64,000 nucleotides of DNA from Papio anubis (taxonomy: Eukaryota; Chordata; Mammalia; Primates; Cercopithecidae). This document shows, piece after piece, positions 36,299-47,927 of the stretch. The stretch spans positions 102,183,287 to 102,247,286 of the forward strand of contig NC_044996.1 of NCBI RefSeq assembly GCF_008728515.1. The letters run 5' to 3'. The position numbers and the translations under genes are program-made. Each line of letters begins with the position of its first letter. Position 1 is the stretch's first letter. A model generated the notes under the pieces. It had not been told where the DNA came from, did no database searches, and saw only the letters and a program-made list of their open reading frames with translations.

Positions 36299-37014
36299 AA
36301 ACCCTATCTTTAAGACTGAGACCTTGGACCCTCCTAAAATTTAGCTTAAAAGGTGAAGCAAGCACTAGTCTTGGAGACTATACATTGGAAAAAATGGCAA
36401 AGCAGTAGGTGTTCCAATCTTTGCTTTAGGCCTGAGTAAGAGGCCATAAAGATGCCTGTGGAATCCTAGATCTTTGTTCTGGGTGTAAGTAGAGGGAAAT
36501 TGGGGAATAACATAGGCACAGCATAGACAAAATTTGACCAACAGATCCTAGTCTCCCCACTTCTGTCAGGAATATAACTCAAAGGTGGAAGGAGGACTGA
36601 GCTTACAGGTGAAATTCAAATAGGGACTGACAGTTATTTCTGTTGGTTCATATGACTTCTATTCTAGAAACTGTCTCTGGGGCTGAAAGCATTGTAGGAT
36701 ATAAGGGAATGAAAGCTGCAGTACAATGAAAATTGCACAATTAAATCAAGGTCATCCACCAAAGGCATACAGTCTAAATAACTACAAAATCCACTGTCTC
36801 CCATAAACTATTTGTTTTGAGTGTTCTTGGATTAGCTTAGAGACAGCTTTATGTTCTGGGTACTATAGAGGCTCTAAATGGAATATTCATTGTAAAGCAC
36901 ATGTGAATAAAGGAAATAATTATGAAATAGAAGAGAAGAGAAGAAACAATTACACACAGAAAATGCCTTGTAACCTTAATCAGGATAAAGAAAGAAAGAA
37001 ACACTAAGAAAAAG
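36299..37014. other. Unique DNA
   Basis: No recognised repeat or gene. Confidence 0.4.
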
Positions 37015-37330
37015 TCTAATATTAGAGAACTGGTTTAATGAATTATGGTATAGTAACGTGATAGAATATTATGCAGGCATTAAAATGATAGGTTTATGTT
37101 GAAACATAAACAAAATGTTTCATATAATGTTAAGTAAAACCAGCAGAATGTAAAGTGGCATATCATATATGACAGCGTAAAAATTATATATGCAAGTTGA
37201 AGGAAATATATTAAAATAAGGTATTATAGTTGGGAGTGGACCATTTTTATATTAAAATGTACTGTTTATAGACTGCCTAGGGATACACATTAATATATAC
37301 ACCTTCTGTATGTGTACATATATATGTAAA
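37015..37330 (+). mobile_element. Old L1M 3' end, likely
   Basis: Pattern gagaactggtttaatgaattatgg, gaatattatgcaggcattaaaatg, gttaagtaaaacc fits the ORF2 C-terminus and 3' end of an old L1M; followed by AT-rich sequence. Confidence 0.55.
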
Positions 37331-37423
37331 TATAAGACATACAGTGGTGGGCACGTTAGTCTGGATATTGTTTAGACATTGTCTTTTTTGTAGACATTGT
37401 CTAGCAACACTTACCAGTAGAAC

Positions 37424-37660
37424 ATGTTGCAACGATGGAAATGTTCTTTAAATCTATGCTGTTCAATATGGTAGACACTAGCCACATGTGTCTGTTGAGC
37501 ACTTGAAATGTGGCTAATGTGAGTGAGAAAATTCTTAATTTTGATTTTAACCAATTCAAGTTCAAGTAGCCATATGTTTAGCGGCTATCATAGTGTATTC
37601 TAAACAGCGCAATTTAAGAGCTACAAGATAGATAAAATTTAGTAGTGGATTCATTAGTCT
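37424..37660 (-). repeat. Inverted duplication, right arm (contains MER3-like MITE)
   Basis: Reverse complement of 35035-35271, equal length (237 bp). The homology stops abruptly at both ends. The 2.15 kb between arms holds the solo LTR, an old L1 fragment and unique DNA. Confidence 0.88.
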
Positions 37661-39664
37661 GCATTTTTTCCCAATGCCATTAATATTTTTTCTATGATCA
37701 GTTAGAGTCTTTAAAAGTACTTTGTCATACACCTCTCCCTTTGGAGCAAGAAATCATGTAAAAAGTTCACCCTGGTATACTGCAAAGGTTAAAAGAACTC
37801 CATTTACTGTCTATTTCAGTGGAATTTAGGTTCATCAGTTTTGGTATATCAAAAATCTTTATTGTAATCACAGATATACTGGAGACCTATGGTTACCCGA
37901 AAAGTTGTCCTTTTCTGGTAAAAAAATGTAAGAGACCAGAAAGACAGCAGGTTGGTTATACATGGGCATCCTCACTTACCTTGGTCTGTAAGGTACATGA
38001 TCAAAGGGTTCTTGCACAGTCAGTAACCTGGTAAATATGAATGAGAAAGCAAATAACCTTAGTTCTCCCACTTGAAAAAATGTGAGGACTCCGTATAATT
38101 TTTCATTTATCTCTGGAATAGTTTCCTCCTGTGTCTCTAGTAAGCAGTGCCTACCTGAATTAGGTGGATCTCATCCTGACTTCTGCATTATCATACTGCT
38201 TTTTCTTCTATATTTTTGTGTATTCACGTTCCCAACCATACTTCTCTGCTCCTGTCCTCCACCTTCACCCTGGAATGCCATTTCCATTTCCAAAGGAAAT
38301 ATTGAGCTAGATCTTGAAGGGTAAGATAATTTGGATTAGAGATGAGTAAGGGGAAAAAATGACTCAAACCTAGTGTGACGTAATTACCAGCCTCCTTCAG
38401 AGCAGTCATTGTTATGCCTGATAATTTGCCTGGGGGTTGTTCTGCTAAATCTATATAAAATTTTTAAAAATTGGTGATATTATTTACTACCTACTCAGTT
38501 ATGTATCTAGTAGCAGTCTAAATGTCTTTAAACAAAGGTTCTTTTTCATTTTTTACTCATTCTAATAATGATTTCTTTTTCCAATCAGTCTTTTTTCCTG
38601 TGTCTCCACTAAGAGTAAAATATTTCACTTGTCTGAGTTAGATGCTTAGTCTCTTGCATCAAACTTAAAATAAAACTTTGAAATAATGAATTTGTTATAT
38701 ATATTTTCCTTAAGAATTTGGAGGCACTCCCAAGATGGCTAAAGTCACTATCTTGGTACTCACCAAAGTGAAGCAAGAACAGCTTTGAGTCAAGTAACAC
38801 CATACCAAGAATGACACTGAAAGCTTCAGATATTCGTGGCTTTACTATTCTGCAGCTACTGCTATTGACTGTTTTGATGAGATATAGAAATTGGACTCAA
38901 TTTTAGAGCTTTGCTTTTCAAAATCTGATGGTGAAAACTTTTAGAGAAAGTTTGGAGCTAGAGTACTGGGTGTTCTTATGCTTTGGACAGTTACAATAAA
39001 TGTCACCACCCCTGCTTCTCCCACGAATGCCTGGAAATGTCATTTAATGTCTGAAGGATGCCATAAGACTGGAGGAAAGGAGATTCGGGTATGGTACCAT
39101 AGGCTTTTGGTCAGCAATTATATTACTAGGGGATGACAAAAGCCCCTAGAAAAGATATAGTGGGCAAATAATCAATTATTTCTTTTGGTTGCAGGAAGTT
39201 ATTTTGGGTTTCTTCCATAGGGATTTTGTGTGTTATTTTCATTTTTCTTTTAGCTAAAACTGTATAATTTGCCCAGCAATTTTTCACATGTTGGCCTATG
39301 TCTATAAACAGTCATTTATACTTCTTTGTGTTTGTGGTCAGAGAGATTCTAGATACACAACTGCCTGTTTGCTTAAAATATCTCTGGAAACTTAAAGGTA
39401 ATTGATCACAGGAATTGGTCATTTGCGTGCACCATGAGAACATGAGTTCAAACAGACAGGTCCATTTTGAGATGAAGAAGGAATGGAAAAGGATTCAGCT
39501 AATGTCATAAAAATATGCTATCTTCTTCTGTGACGTTAAAGAGAAAGGCAGTTTCCTGTGCTAGGCACAGTGACTGAGGGATTGGCTAGAATGGGAAAGA
39601 GAACTAACTCTGGAGATATAAATAATATTATCAAAGGCAAACTATTTACTTACTTCATGTTGCA
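37661..39664. other. 2.0-kb unique DNA
   Basis: No recognised repeat. Small frames (37819-38034, 38082-38324) have no family features. Confidence 0.45.
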
Positions 39665-40010
39665 GGTTGGGTTCTCCTGGATGTAGACCTTGAGAGAGAA
39701 CTTGGCATGCATAATATTTATGAAGGGATCAACACTTGTGGGAGGTAAGAGGTTTAAATAGGCATGGGCAGAGGGAGAAGGCCAACTTGCAGTGCCAGCC
39801 TAACAATGGCTTTGGGCAACCCTACAATGGTTTTGGGGGCACTCTGCAGTTAAAATAACGCTTCAGAGTTGTTCCTTTTTGGGTAGAGAGGTCTGGACAT
39901 TTCCATCTCCATTTGGATCAGAGTAGTGGAGGAAATTTTGTGGCTACCTTTGGCTGACACATCTCTGACATCTCTCCCAGAAGCTGAGGCAAATCTTTCC
40001 CTGAGGTATA
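39665..40010 (-). mobile_element. ERV-L-type LTR (copy C), reverse
   Basis: Left edge caggttgggttctcctgg is the reverse of the common ERV-L-type LTR end. Shares gcagagggagaag and a cttcagagttgttcc word with copy A (15628-15935). Subfamily uncertain, right end approximate. Confidence 0.5.
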
Positions 40011-40879
40011 GCGTAAAGAGATCTCCCTCCTTAGTTACACATTTTTGTGGAACTGAATTGACGAATCTGGATGGAAATTAACAATGTTGTTAAATTAATC
40101 GTATTTAATGGAGCTCATATTGTAATTGGTCTAGGAACTAAGTTCATATAATTTTAGAATAAATAGTCTCAAGAATGCATAGACAAAAAGCAAGAAACAA
40201 AAAAACTGTGCCTAAAAGGGAACAATTGAGTTTTAGGTATATGGGTGAACTTTAGGTTACTATGATAAGAAACAAAGAAATGAACATTGGTACGTTGATA
40301 TAAGGCCAGTTTTAAGAAACTCTTCTAAATGGTGACTTTAAAGCAAAATTAAAATAGTTTTAATATTTTCTGATAAATATGAGAGGATTACAAAAGTTCT
40401 TTTATTACTTTTAGTTATAGTAAGACATGGCAAATTAAACTGTTTTGATAGATTTATTTTAAAAGATAGTTACATGTTTTCTTTCGTACTTTACCACAGT
40501 GTAGAATATAATATAAAGCACTTTATATATACAGTACTTGATTTTATTTTCTTACAAAAGTGGTTAACTGGAACTTTTCTATACTTGTTTTATGGGGTCA
40601 GATAAATAATCATTACTGATACAAAAATTTTAGGACATGTAAATTTAAACATGGATGTTCAACTAAATTGAATTACAATAGGTAATATCCTTATGATTTT
40701 TTTGCTATTGTTGTTCTTGTGAACTCCAAGCACAGTTTCAAATTATGTGAACCCAAGAATTACTTAACTTGTACCAGGTGTAATTTCAGGGTGTTAAAAT
40801 TTTCTGGGAAGTTATTTTTTAATATCAGTAGTGACTACACTGTTATTTAATTAACTTAAAGCTAAACAAGGATCTTGAA
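40011..40879. other. AT-rich unique DNA
   Basis: No recognised repeat or gene. Confidence 0.4.
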
Positions 40880-41185
40880 ATTATTATTTATTTATTTATT
40901 TAGAGACGGAGTTCTTTCTCTGTCACCCAGGCTGGAGTGCAGTGGCGCGATCTCAGCTCACTGCAAACTCTGCCTCCCAAGTTCAAGTGATTCTCCTGCC
41001 TGAGCCTCCCAAGTAGCTGGGACTACAGGCATATGCCACCTCGCCCAGCTAATTTTTGTATTTTTAGTAGAGACAGGATTTCGCCATGTTGGCCAAGCTG
41101 ATCTCGAACTCCTGACCTCAGGTGATCCACCGGCCTTGGTCTCCCAAAGTGCTGGGATTACAGGTGTGAGCCACTGCACCCGGCC
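40880..41185 (-). mobile_element. AluS with TTTA tail
   Basis: Reverse Alu; poly-T replaced by (TTTA)n at 40885-40900. Starts gagacggagttctttctctgtc, ends ccactgcacccggcc. Confidence 0.93.
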
Positions 41186-42406
41186 AGCAATTATAATTTA
41201 AAGTCCTCTATAGGTATTATATTGGTGTCGTTAATAAATAATCTTAGGTTATCTGGAAAATTGTTAAAGAAATCAAAGTGAATAAAGATGAAAACAGCAA
41301 AAGTGATTGATCACCAAACAATAGTTTTCATTTATGTATTCTCATTTATATTTAAATATAGTTGACACTATAGACAAAATTTCTAATATGTTTAGAAAAG
41401 TTAAAAGCTACAGCTTAACTTTTTAAATTAAGTTATAATCTGTCATTTTTTAGTGTGATTGTATATGAATTTTTTTTATTAACAAATTTTATCTTTAAGT
41501 GAGAGAAGACACTGGTAGCTCAGAAGACAAAATAAAAGGGTCTTTAGAGTAATGTCTTTTCTAAATGTGAGACAATAAAAAGTTATTATTTGCTTTCAGC
41601 ATATTCTACCCAGATGGCAAATGACTTTTGCCTCACCACCCCCGACTATGCATTCTCAAAAGAGTCTGTTAATTTTTATGTTTCTATCTACTTTTGGGAA
41701 TTCCATGACTAGAGACAACTCTAAGCAAAGTGACAAAAAGAACTAAATTCCTGAATGTTTATTATGAAACAATTCTGTTATGGTTGTTATATGGTGTTGC
41801 TACTCTCTGGAAGTTTCTTATCCTCACATTGTACTCCCATCTGAAAACTATTATGATGTCACCTTCCTTCGAGTTCAGACCTCAAATTTAGAATAATGCA
41901 ATCAAAAAGTAATCTAGAAATTATTTAAAGTATACAGAAGGATGTGTGTAGGTTATGTTTGAATACCATGTCATTTCATAGTAGAGGCTCAAGCATCTGT
42001 AGATTTTATTATCAGTGGTGGGTCATGCAACCAATCTAGTTATAACTTTACTTTCCATTAGTCTGAGAAGGTGAAGGACAGTGAACCTGAGAGAAGGGAG
42101 ACAAATGAAGAGAGCACTTCTAGTCCATGACACAGAGAGGGGAATCAGGAAGAGTCCACAGATGCCCTGAATTTAAGAGGAGCTGAGAATCTAGGGAGAA
42201 CAAAGTGGCCTAGAGTTGGTAGGACAGAGTACCAGAAAGGATAGGGCTGTAAGAGAACTGTGGGAAAAGAATTCCAATGCAGAGGGTTCCCCACTGAGTA
42301 TCAATTAGTACGTGTGTGAGAAAATTACCTGAGGATGGAGAAAGAATCAACTGAAAGGATTAGAGAAAAAAGTGCTCTCAAAGGGCCAGAAATAGTGCTT
42401 TACCTC
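41186..42406. other. Unique DNA
   Basis: About 1.2 kb without recognised repeat; AT-rich left half, purine-rich right half (42060-42300). No gene. Confidence 0.4.
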
Positions 42407-42415
42407 AAGATTCAT

Positions 42416-42596
42416 AGGATATAAGCTGGGTGCAGTGGCTCATTCCTATAACCCCAGTGCTTTGGGGAGGTGGAGGTGAGAAGATTGCTTGAGGCCAGGA
42501 GTTCAATACCAGGTTGGGCAACATAGCAAGACCCTGTCATTACTAATTAAGTAAATAAATAAGTAAGCAAGCAAATAAATGAATAAATAAACTAAT
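42416..42596 (+). mobile_element. Left Alu monomer (FLAM/old Alu) with AAAT tail
   Basis: Only one monomer: agctgggtgcagtggctcatt ... gcaacatagcaagaccctgtc, followed by (AAAT/AAGT)n. Flanked by aagattcat at 42407-42415 and 42597-42605. A monomer with its own tail and duplication fits a free left Alu monomer. Confidence 0.85.
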
Positions 42597-42759
42597 AAGA
42601 TTCATGGGGGGTTACATAAGTATACAGAAGGGTCTAACCTCAATAGTGGGCAGTAGTCCTAAACTGACCAGTGTTCCACGCCCACCTAACAAATCTGAAA
42701 GCAGAACCTGAAATGGCCAAAATGTTTCCAAGTAACTTAATTCTATGCAGAAAAAAATT

Positions 42760-44240
42760 TTCAAGAAGATTTATAGGAATACAAAGATATCCAGCACCCG
42801 GCAAGGTAAAATTAACAATTTACGACAGCCAATAAAAAAAGACAAGTCATACAAAGAAGGAAGAAAATAAGGGGTTGTAATCACATTACAATAGGACCAG
42901 AAAGAACAATATGCTTAGGAATAAATTTAACAAAAGAAATGCAAAACTTGTATTCTGAAAGCTACAAAATATTTTTAAAAGAAGTGAAAGAAGACCTAGA
43001 TAAATGAAAAAAAAAAATCTATGTTCATGGATAAAAACACTTAATATTATTAACATAGACATACTTCCCAAATTGATTACAGATCCACAGAATTACTAGC
43101 AAAATTTGACCAGGCTTCTTTGCAGAAATTGAAGAGCTGATTCTATAATCAATGAGGAAATTCACAGGGTTCAGCATAGCTAAAAAAAAAAAAAAATTTT
43201 TTTAAACTCAACAAATCAAAACCAATTTGGAGAAGTCACACTTTCTGGTTTCAAAACTTACCACAAAACTGCAGTAATCAAGACAGCAAAAAGACAGACA
43301 TATAGACCAACTAAATAGAATTGAGGGCCCAGAAATAAACTCTCACATTTATGCTCAAAATATGACAAGACAATGCAATAGGGGAAAATAGTTTTTGAAT
43401 AAATGGTGCTGGGATAATTGAATATGCACACGTAAAAGAAGGAAGAAGAACACGCTCCTAAATCCATACAAGAAAATTACATCTGGTCTTAGACCTAAAT
43501 TAAAACTATACAGCTTTTCAAAGAAAATATAGGAGCAAATCTTCATGACCTTAGGCTAGGCAAAAAGTTTTTAGACATGAAAACACAAGTATAAGCAACA
43601 AAAGAAAACATCGATAAAATGGACATTATCAAAATGTAAAACTTTTGTCCCTCAAAGAATACTATGAAGAAAATGAAAAGACAACCACAAATGGGAGGAA
43701 ATATTTTCAAATCACATATTTGATAACAGATTTGTATTCAGGATACTTACCGCTCAGTGATAAAAAGATAACTCAATTGAAAAATGGACAAATTATATGA
43801 GCAAATAGTTTTCTGAAAAGATACACAAATGGCCAACAAACACATGAAAAAATACTCAACTTTATTAGCCATTAGGGAAATGCAAATCAAAACCACAATG
43901 AGATACTACTTTATACTTACTAGCACGGCTATAATAAAAAAGACAGATAACAACAAGTCTTGGGTAGGATGTAAATATTGATCTCCACAAAAGATGAAGA
44001 ATCATCAGAATGGTAACTTCATGGGTAAATATATAACACCTTTTTCTCATTATTTAAATCTCTTTAAAAGATAATTTACACTTTAAAAAATAATAAAAAT
44101 GTAGCCTGAGATTTATAGCATAAATTAAAGCAAAATGTATGAAAACCTGAGTACCAAGGTCAGCAGGGGAGAAATAGATGTTTACTACTCTAAAAGGTGG
44201 AAAGAAGTCAGACAAGCGAGCAACTTTGGAATCAAAGGAG
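42760..44240 (+). mobile_element. Old L1M pieces
   Basis: 42870-43960 follows ORF2 from the RT C-terminal side (ttaggaataaatttaac, gatattgaat-like, aatggtgctgggataattg, acaaatggccaacaaacac, atcaaaaccacaatgagatac). 43970-44240 (ggtaacttcatgggtaaatat, tttaaatctctttaaaagat) is typical of another L1M segment. Probably rearranged. All frames are broken. Confidence 0.75.
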
Positions 44241-44253
44241 TGATCAGTGGTGA

Positions 44254-44258
<5 letters not shown>

Positions 44259-44292
<34 letters not shown>
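44259..44292 (+). repeat. (TG)n microsatellite
   Basis: About 17 uninterrupted tg units; likely polymorphic. Confidence 0.95.
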
Positions 44293-44295
<3 letters not shown>

Positions 44296-44299
44296 ACAC

Positions 44300-45012
44300 A
44301 TATTTTCCAAACTGGGCACTGGAGAAGCCAGCAACTCAGAAACATCAATAGGCAAACACCAAAGGAAAAACAACAAAAACAACAACAAGAAGTGCTACTT
44401 TCTAGAGTCTATCTAGCCTAAGAGCCAGGACAGGAGCAACCTAGATGGATAGATAGAAAATATTTATTAATAGAAAATAGCTCCTCTACCAAAATACCAC
44501 AGAAAAAATGTGGCTTAACCTCCAACACTGCCAGAAATGGCTATGTGAGCAAGTGTAGACTTCCTCTCATGTGAGAGTCTTTTCTGTGTCCCTGCGTCTT
44601 CAGAGATAAGAATGTTCTTTTCCTTATCTCTGAAGATAAGAGAGGGCACCTTTGGAATGTTGGTCTTATAACCTGCTTCAGGGACAGCTCAGAAAATCCT
44701 TCCTAGGTTTTATAACCTGCCTCAGGGGAGAAGGACAAGGGAAAGCTTGAGAGACTTTCCTGCTCCTGCTATTTTCTCAAACGCCAAGGTGCCACATTTT
44801 GGGGTAACATTATTATATTGATGCAAATGAGGAAGAAAGGAGCAGACCTAATAACTTTGGAATATAATGTCTTGACTATAAGGATAAAGGCAAAAAGTAC
44901 TGTATACAAACACTGTGCTTTAGTTGGTAAACTTGTCTAGCATGGGATATGGATTAGCAATTCTGAAACTATTTAAGCACTACAGTGAACAAATAAGTGT
45001 ACTGTAGAACAG
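44300..45012. other. Unique DNA with local repeat
   Basis: No gene or transposon recognised apart from the hairpin. The phrase ttataacctgc(t/c)tcaggg occurs twice (44668, 44711). Confidence 0.45.
44597..44636. repeat. Perfect 14-bp hairpin
   Basis: tcttcagagataag (44597-44610) and its exact reverse complement cttatctctgaaga (44623-44636) separated by 12 nt. No T-run or associated gene suggests a terminator; role unknown. Confidence 0.85.
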
Positions 45013-45274
45013 GGGTTGGTATACTATGGACTGTGGGCCAAATTTAGCTTATTTTTCTATGGCCCACAAAGAACCTTTTTTTTTGTTTATTTCATTATTG
45101 AATGGCTTAAATAATCAATAGAAAAATTATACTTTATAACACATGAAAATTATTTAAAAATTCAAAGCTGAGGAGTTGTGATAGAGACATTATGGCCCCC
45201 AAAGCCTAAAATATTTACTGTCTTTTACAGGAAAAACTATCTCTTCATGAAAAGTTTGCTGACCCTTGCAGTAC
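45013..45274 (-). mobile_element. MER1-like hAT-Charlie MITE
   Basis: Ends are inverted: caggggttggtatactatgg at left, aaagtttgctgacccttg at right. Internal words ggactgtgggccaaatttagc and ggcccccaaagcctaaaatatttact are those of MER1A/B. No transposase. Confidence 0.8.
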
Positions 45275-47597
45275 ATAATAAGAGCCAGAATTCTCAGCGT
45301 CATGGAAATAGGTTATAAATAAGCAGAAAGGGAGGACCAGAATACACCCTGTGTTGCTGGATTAGAGTTGGAGATATCAGTATGAATTCATATTTAATAT
45401 ACATATAGATAGATACAGAAAGGTAGATAAGTATGTATGCATGGGTTAGCATACATACATATATTTCACAGCTCTGTCTATTGAGAGGGCTGTATTGTAT
45501 TAATTCAGCCTAGCTCCCGTTACTGCTATCTATATTAAGTATACATTTTGACTAAGCAAGAAATTCAATTAATACATTTAGCACGAAAATATATTCAGAT
45601 ATTTTTCTAACACAACCAGATCCTTTATGATTGTTTCCTTCAAAAGCAGAATCTGAGAAAGAAAAATTGAACCAAACTTGGTCTAAGAAAAAATATTTTA
45701 ACCTAATATATTTCAAAAATTTTTGAAAAATAATTCACATCTCTAATAAAATGCTTGGGCAATTTCCTTTTTCAGTTACTTTTCTTCTTCTTCAACTTTT
45801 ATTTTAGGTTCAGTGGGTACATATGCAGGTTTGTTACATAGGTAAATTTCGTGTCACTGGGGTTTGGTATACAAATGATTTCATTACCCAGGTAGTGAGC
45901 ATAGTACCTGACAGGTAGTTTTTCATCTCACATTCTTCCTAACCTCCACCCTCAAGTACACCCTGGTGTCTATTGCTCTCCACTTTGTGTTCATGAGTAC
46001 TCAATGTTTACCTTCCAATTATAAGTGAGAATGTGCAGTATTTGGTTTTCTGTTCCTGTGTTAGTTTGCTTAGGATAATCGCCTCCAGCTCCATCCATAT
46101 TGCTGCAAAGGACAGGATTGCTTTTTTAATGGTTGTGTAGTATTCCATGGTGTATATACCATATTTTCTTTATCCATTCCACTATTGATGGGCATCTAGG
46201 TTGATTCCATGTGTTTTCTGTTGTGAACAGTGCTACAGTGAACATACGAGTGCATATGTCTTTTTGGTAAAACAATGTATATTCCTTTGGGTATATATCC
46301 AGTAATGTTATTGCTGGTCCAAATGATAGTTCTTTCTGAAGTTCTTTGAGAATTCTCCAAACAACTTTCTATATGGCTGAAATAATTTACATTCCTACCA
46401 GCAGTGTATAAGTGTTCCTTTTTCTCCACAATCTCACCAATAGCTGTTATTTTCTGACTTTTTAACAATAGCCATTCTGACTGGTGTGACATGGTATCTC
46501 ATTGTAGTTTGATTTGAATTTCTCTAATGATTAGTGATGTGGAGAATTATTTTCATGTGTTTGTTGGCTGCATGTATGTCTTCTTTTGAGAAGTGTCTGT
46601 TCATGTCCTTTGACCATTTTTAATAGGGTTGTTTGTTTTTTTCTTATTGATTTAAGTTGTTTATAGATTATGGATATTAACCTTTGTCAGATGCATAGTT
46701 TGCAAATATTTTTTCCCATTCTGTAGGTTGTCAGTTTAGTCTGTTGAAAGTTTATTTTGTTGTGCAGAAGCTGTTTAGTTTAATTAGGTCCCAATCATCT
46801 ATTTTTGTTTTTGTTGCAATTGCTTTTGGCATCTTCATCATGAAATCTTTGCCAAGGCCTATGTTCAGAATGATTTCCTAGGTTTTTTTCCTAGGGTTTT
46901 TATAGTTTTAGGTATTACATTTAAGTCTTCAATCCATCTTCAGTTAATTTTTGTATGTGGTAAAGAAAGGGGTCCAGTTTTAATATTCCGCATATGGCTA
47001 GCTAGTTATCCCAGCATTAGTTATTGAATAGGGAGTCCTTTCCCCATTGTTTGTTATTGTCAACTTTGTAAAAAATCAGATGGTTGTAGATGTGCAGCTT
47101 TATTTCTGGGATCTATAACCTGTTCAATTGATCTATGTGTCTATTTTTGTGCCAATTCCATGCTATTATGGTTACTGTGGCCTTGTAATACAGTTTGAAC
47201 TTTGATAATGTGATTCCTCCAGCTTTGTTCTTTTTGCTTAGGATTGCCTTTGCTATTTGAGCTATTTTTGGTTACATGTGAATTTTGAATAGTTTTTTTT
47301 TTTCTAATTCTGTAAAAAATGACATTGGAAGTTTGATAGGAATAGCATTGAATCTATAACTTGCTTTGGGCATCATGGCCATTTTAACAATGTTGATTCT
47401 TCCTATCCATGAGCATACAAATTTTTCTCATTTGTTTGTGTCCTCTGATTTCTTTGAGTAGTGTTTTGTAATTTTTATTATAGAGATCATTGACTTCCAT
47501 GGTTAGCTGTATTCTTAGGTATTTTATTTTTTTGTGGCTATTGTGAATGGCACTGCATTCTTGATTTGGCTTTCAGATTGGACAATGTTGGTGTATA

Positions 47598-47615
47598 GAA
47601 ATACTATTGAGTTTT
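47598..47615 (+). repeat. AluY target-site duplication, left (18 bp)
   Basis: gaaatactattgagtttt is repeated exactly at 47928-47945. Confidence 0.95.
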
Positions 47616-47927
47616 GGGCCGGGCGTGGTGGCTCAAGCCTGTAATCCCAGCACTTTGGGAGGCCGAGACGGGCGGATCACGAGGTCAGGAGATCGAGACC
47701 ATCCTGGCTAACACGGTGAAACCCCGTCTCTACTAAAAAAAAAATACAAAAAAAAAAACTAGCCGGGCGTGGTGGCGGGCGCCTGTAGTCCCAGCTACTC
47801 GGGAGGCTGAGGCCAGAGAATGGCGTAAACCTGGGAGGCAGAGCTTGCAGTGAGCTGAGATCTGGCCACTGCACTCCAGCCCGGGCTACAGAGCGAGACT
47901 CCGTCTCAAAAAAAAAAAAAAAAAAAA
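47616..47927 (+). mobile_element. AluY of the Old World monkey lineage
   Basis: Full-length with GGCGTAAACC and a GAGATCTGGCCACTGC variant of the monkey-specific word. It has an 18-bp perfect duplication and a long A tail, and is inserted in the reverse L1 ORF2. Confidence 0.96.

Noticed and set aside
44597..44636. Hairpin as a transcription terminator
   Set aside because: Primate nuclear DNA, no gene upstream and no T-run after the stem.
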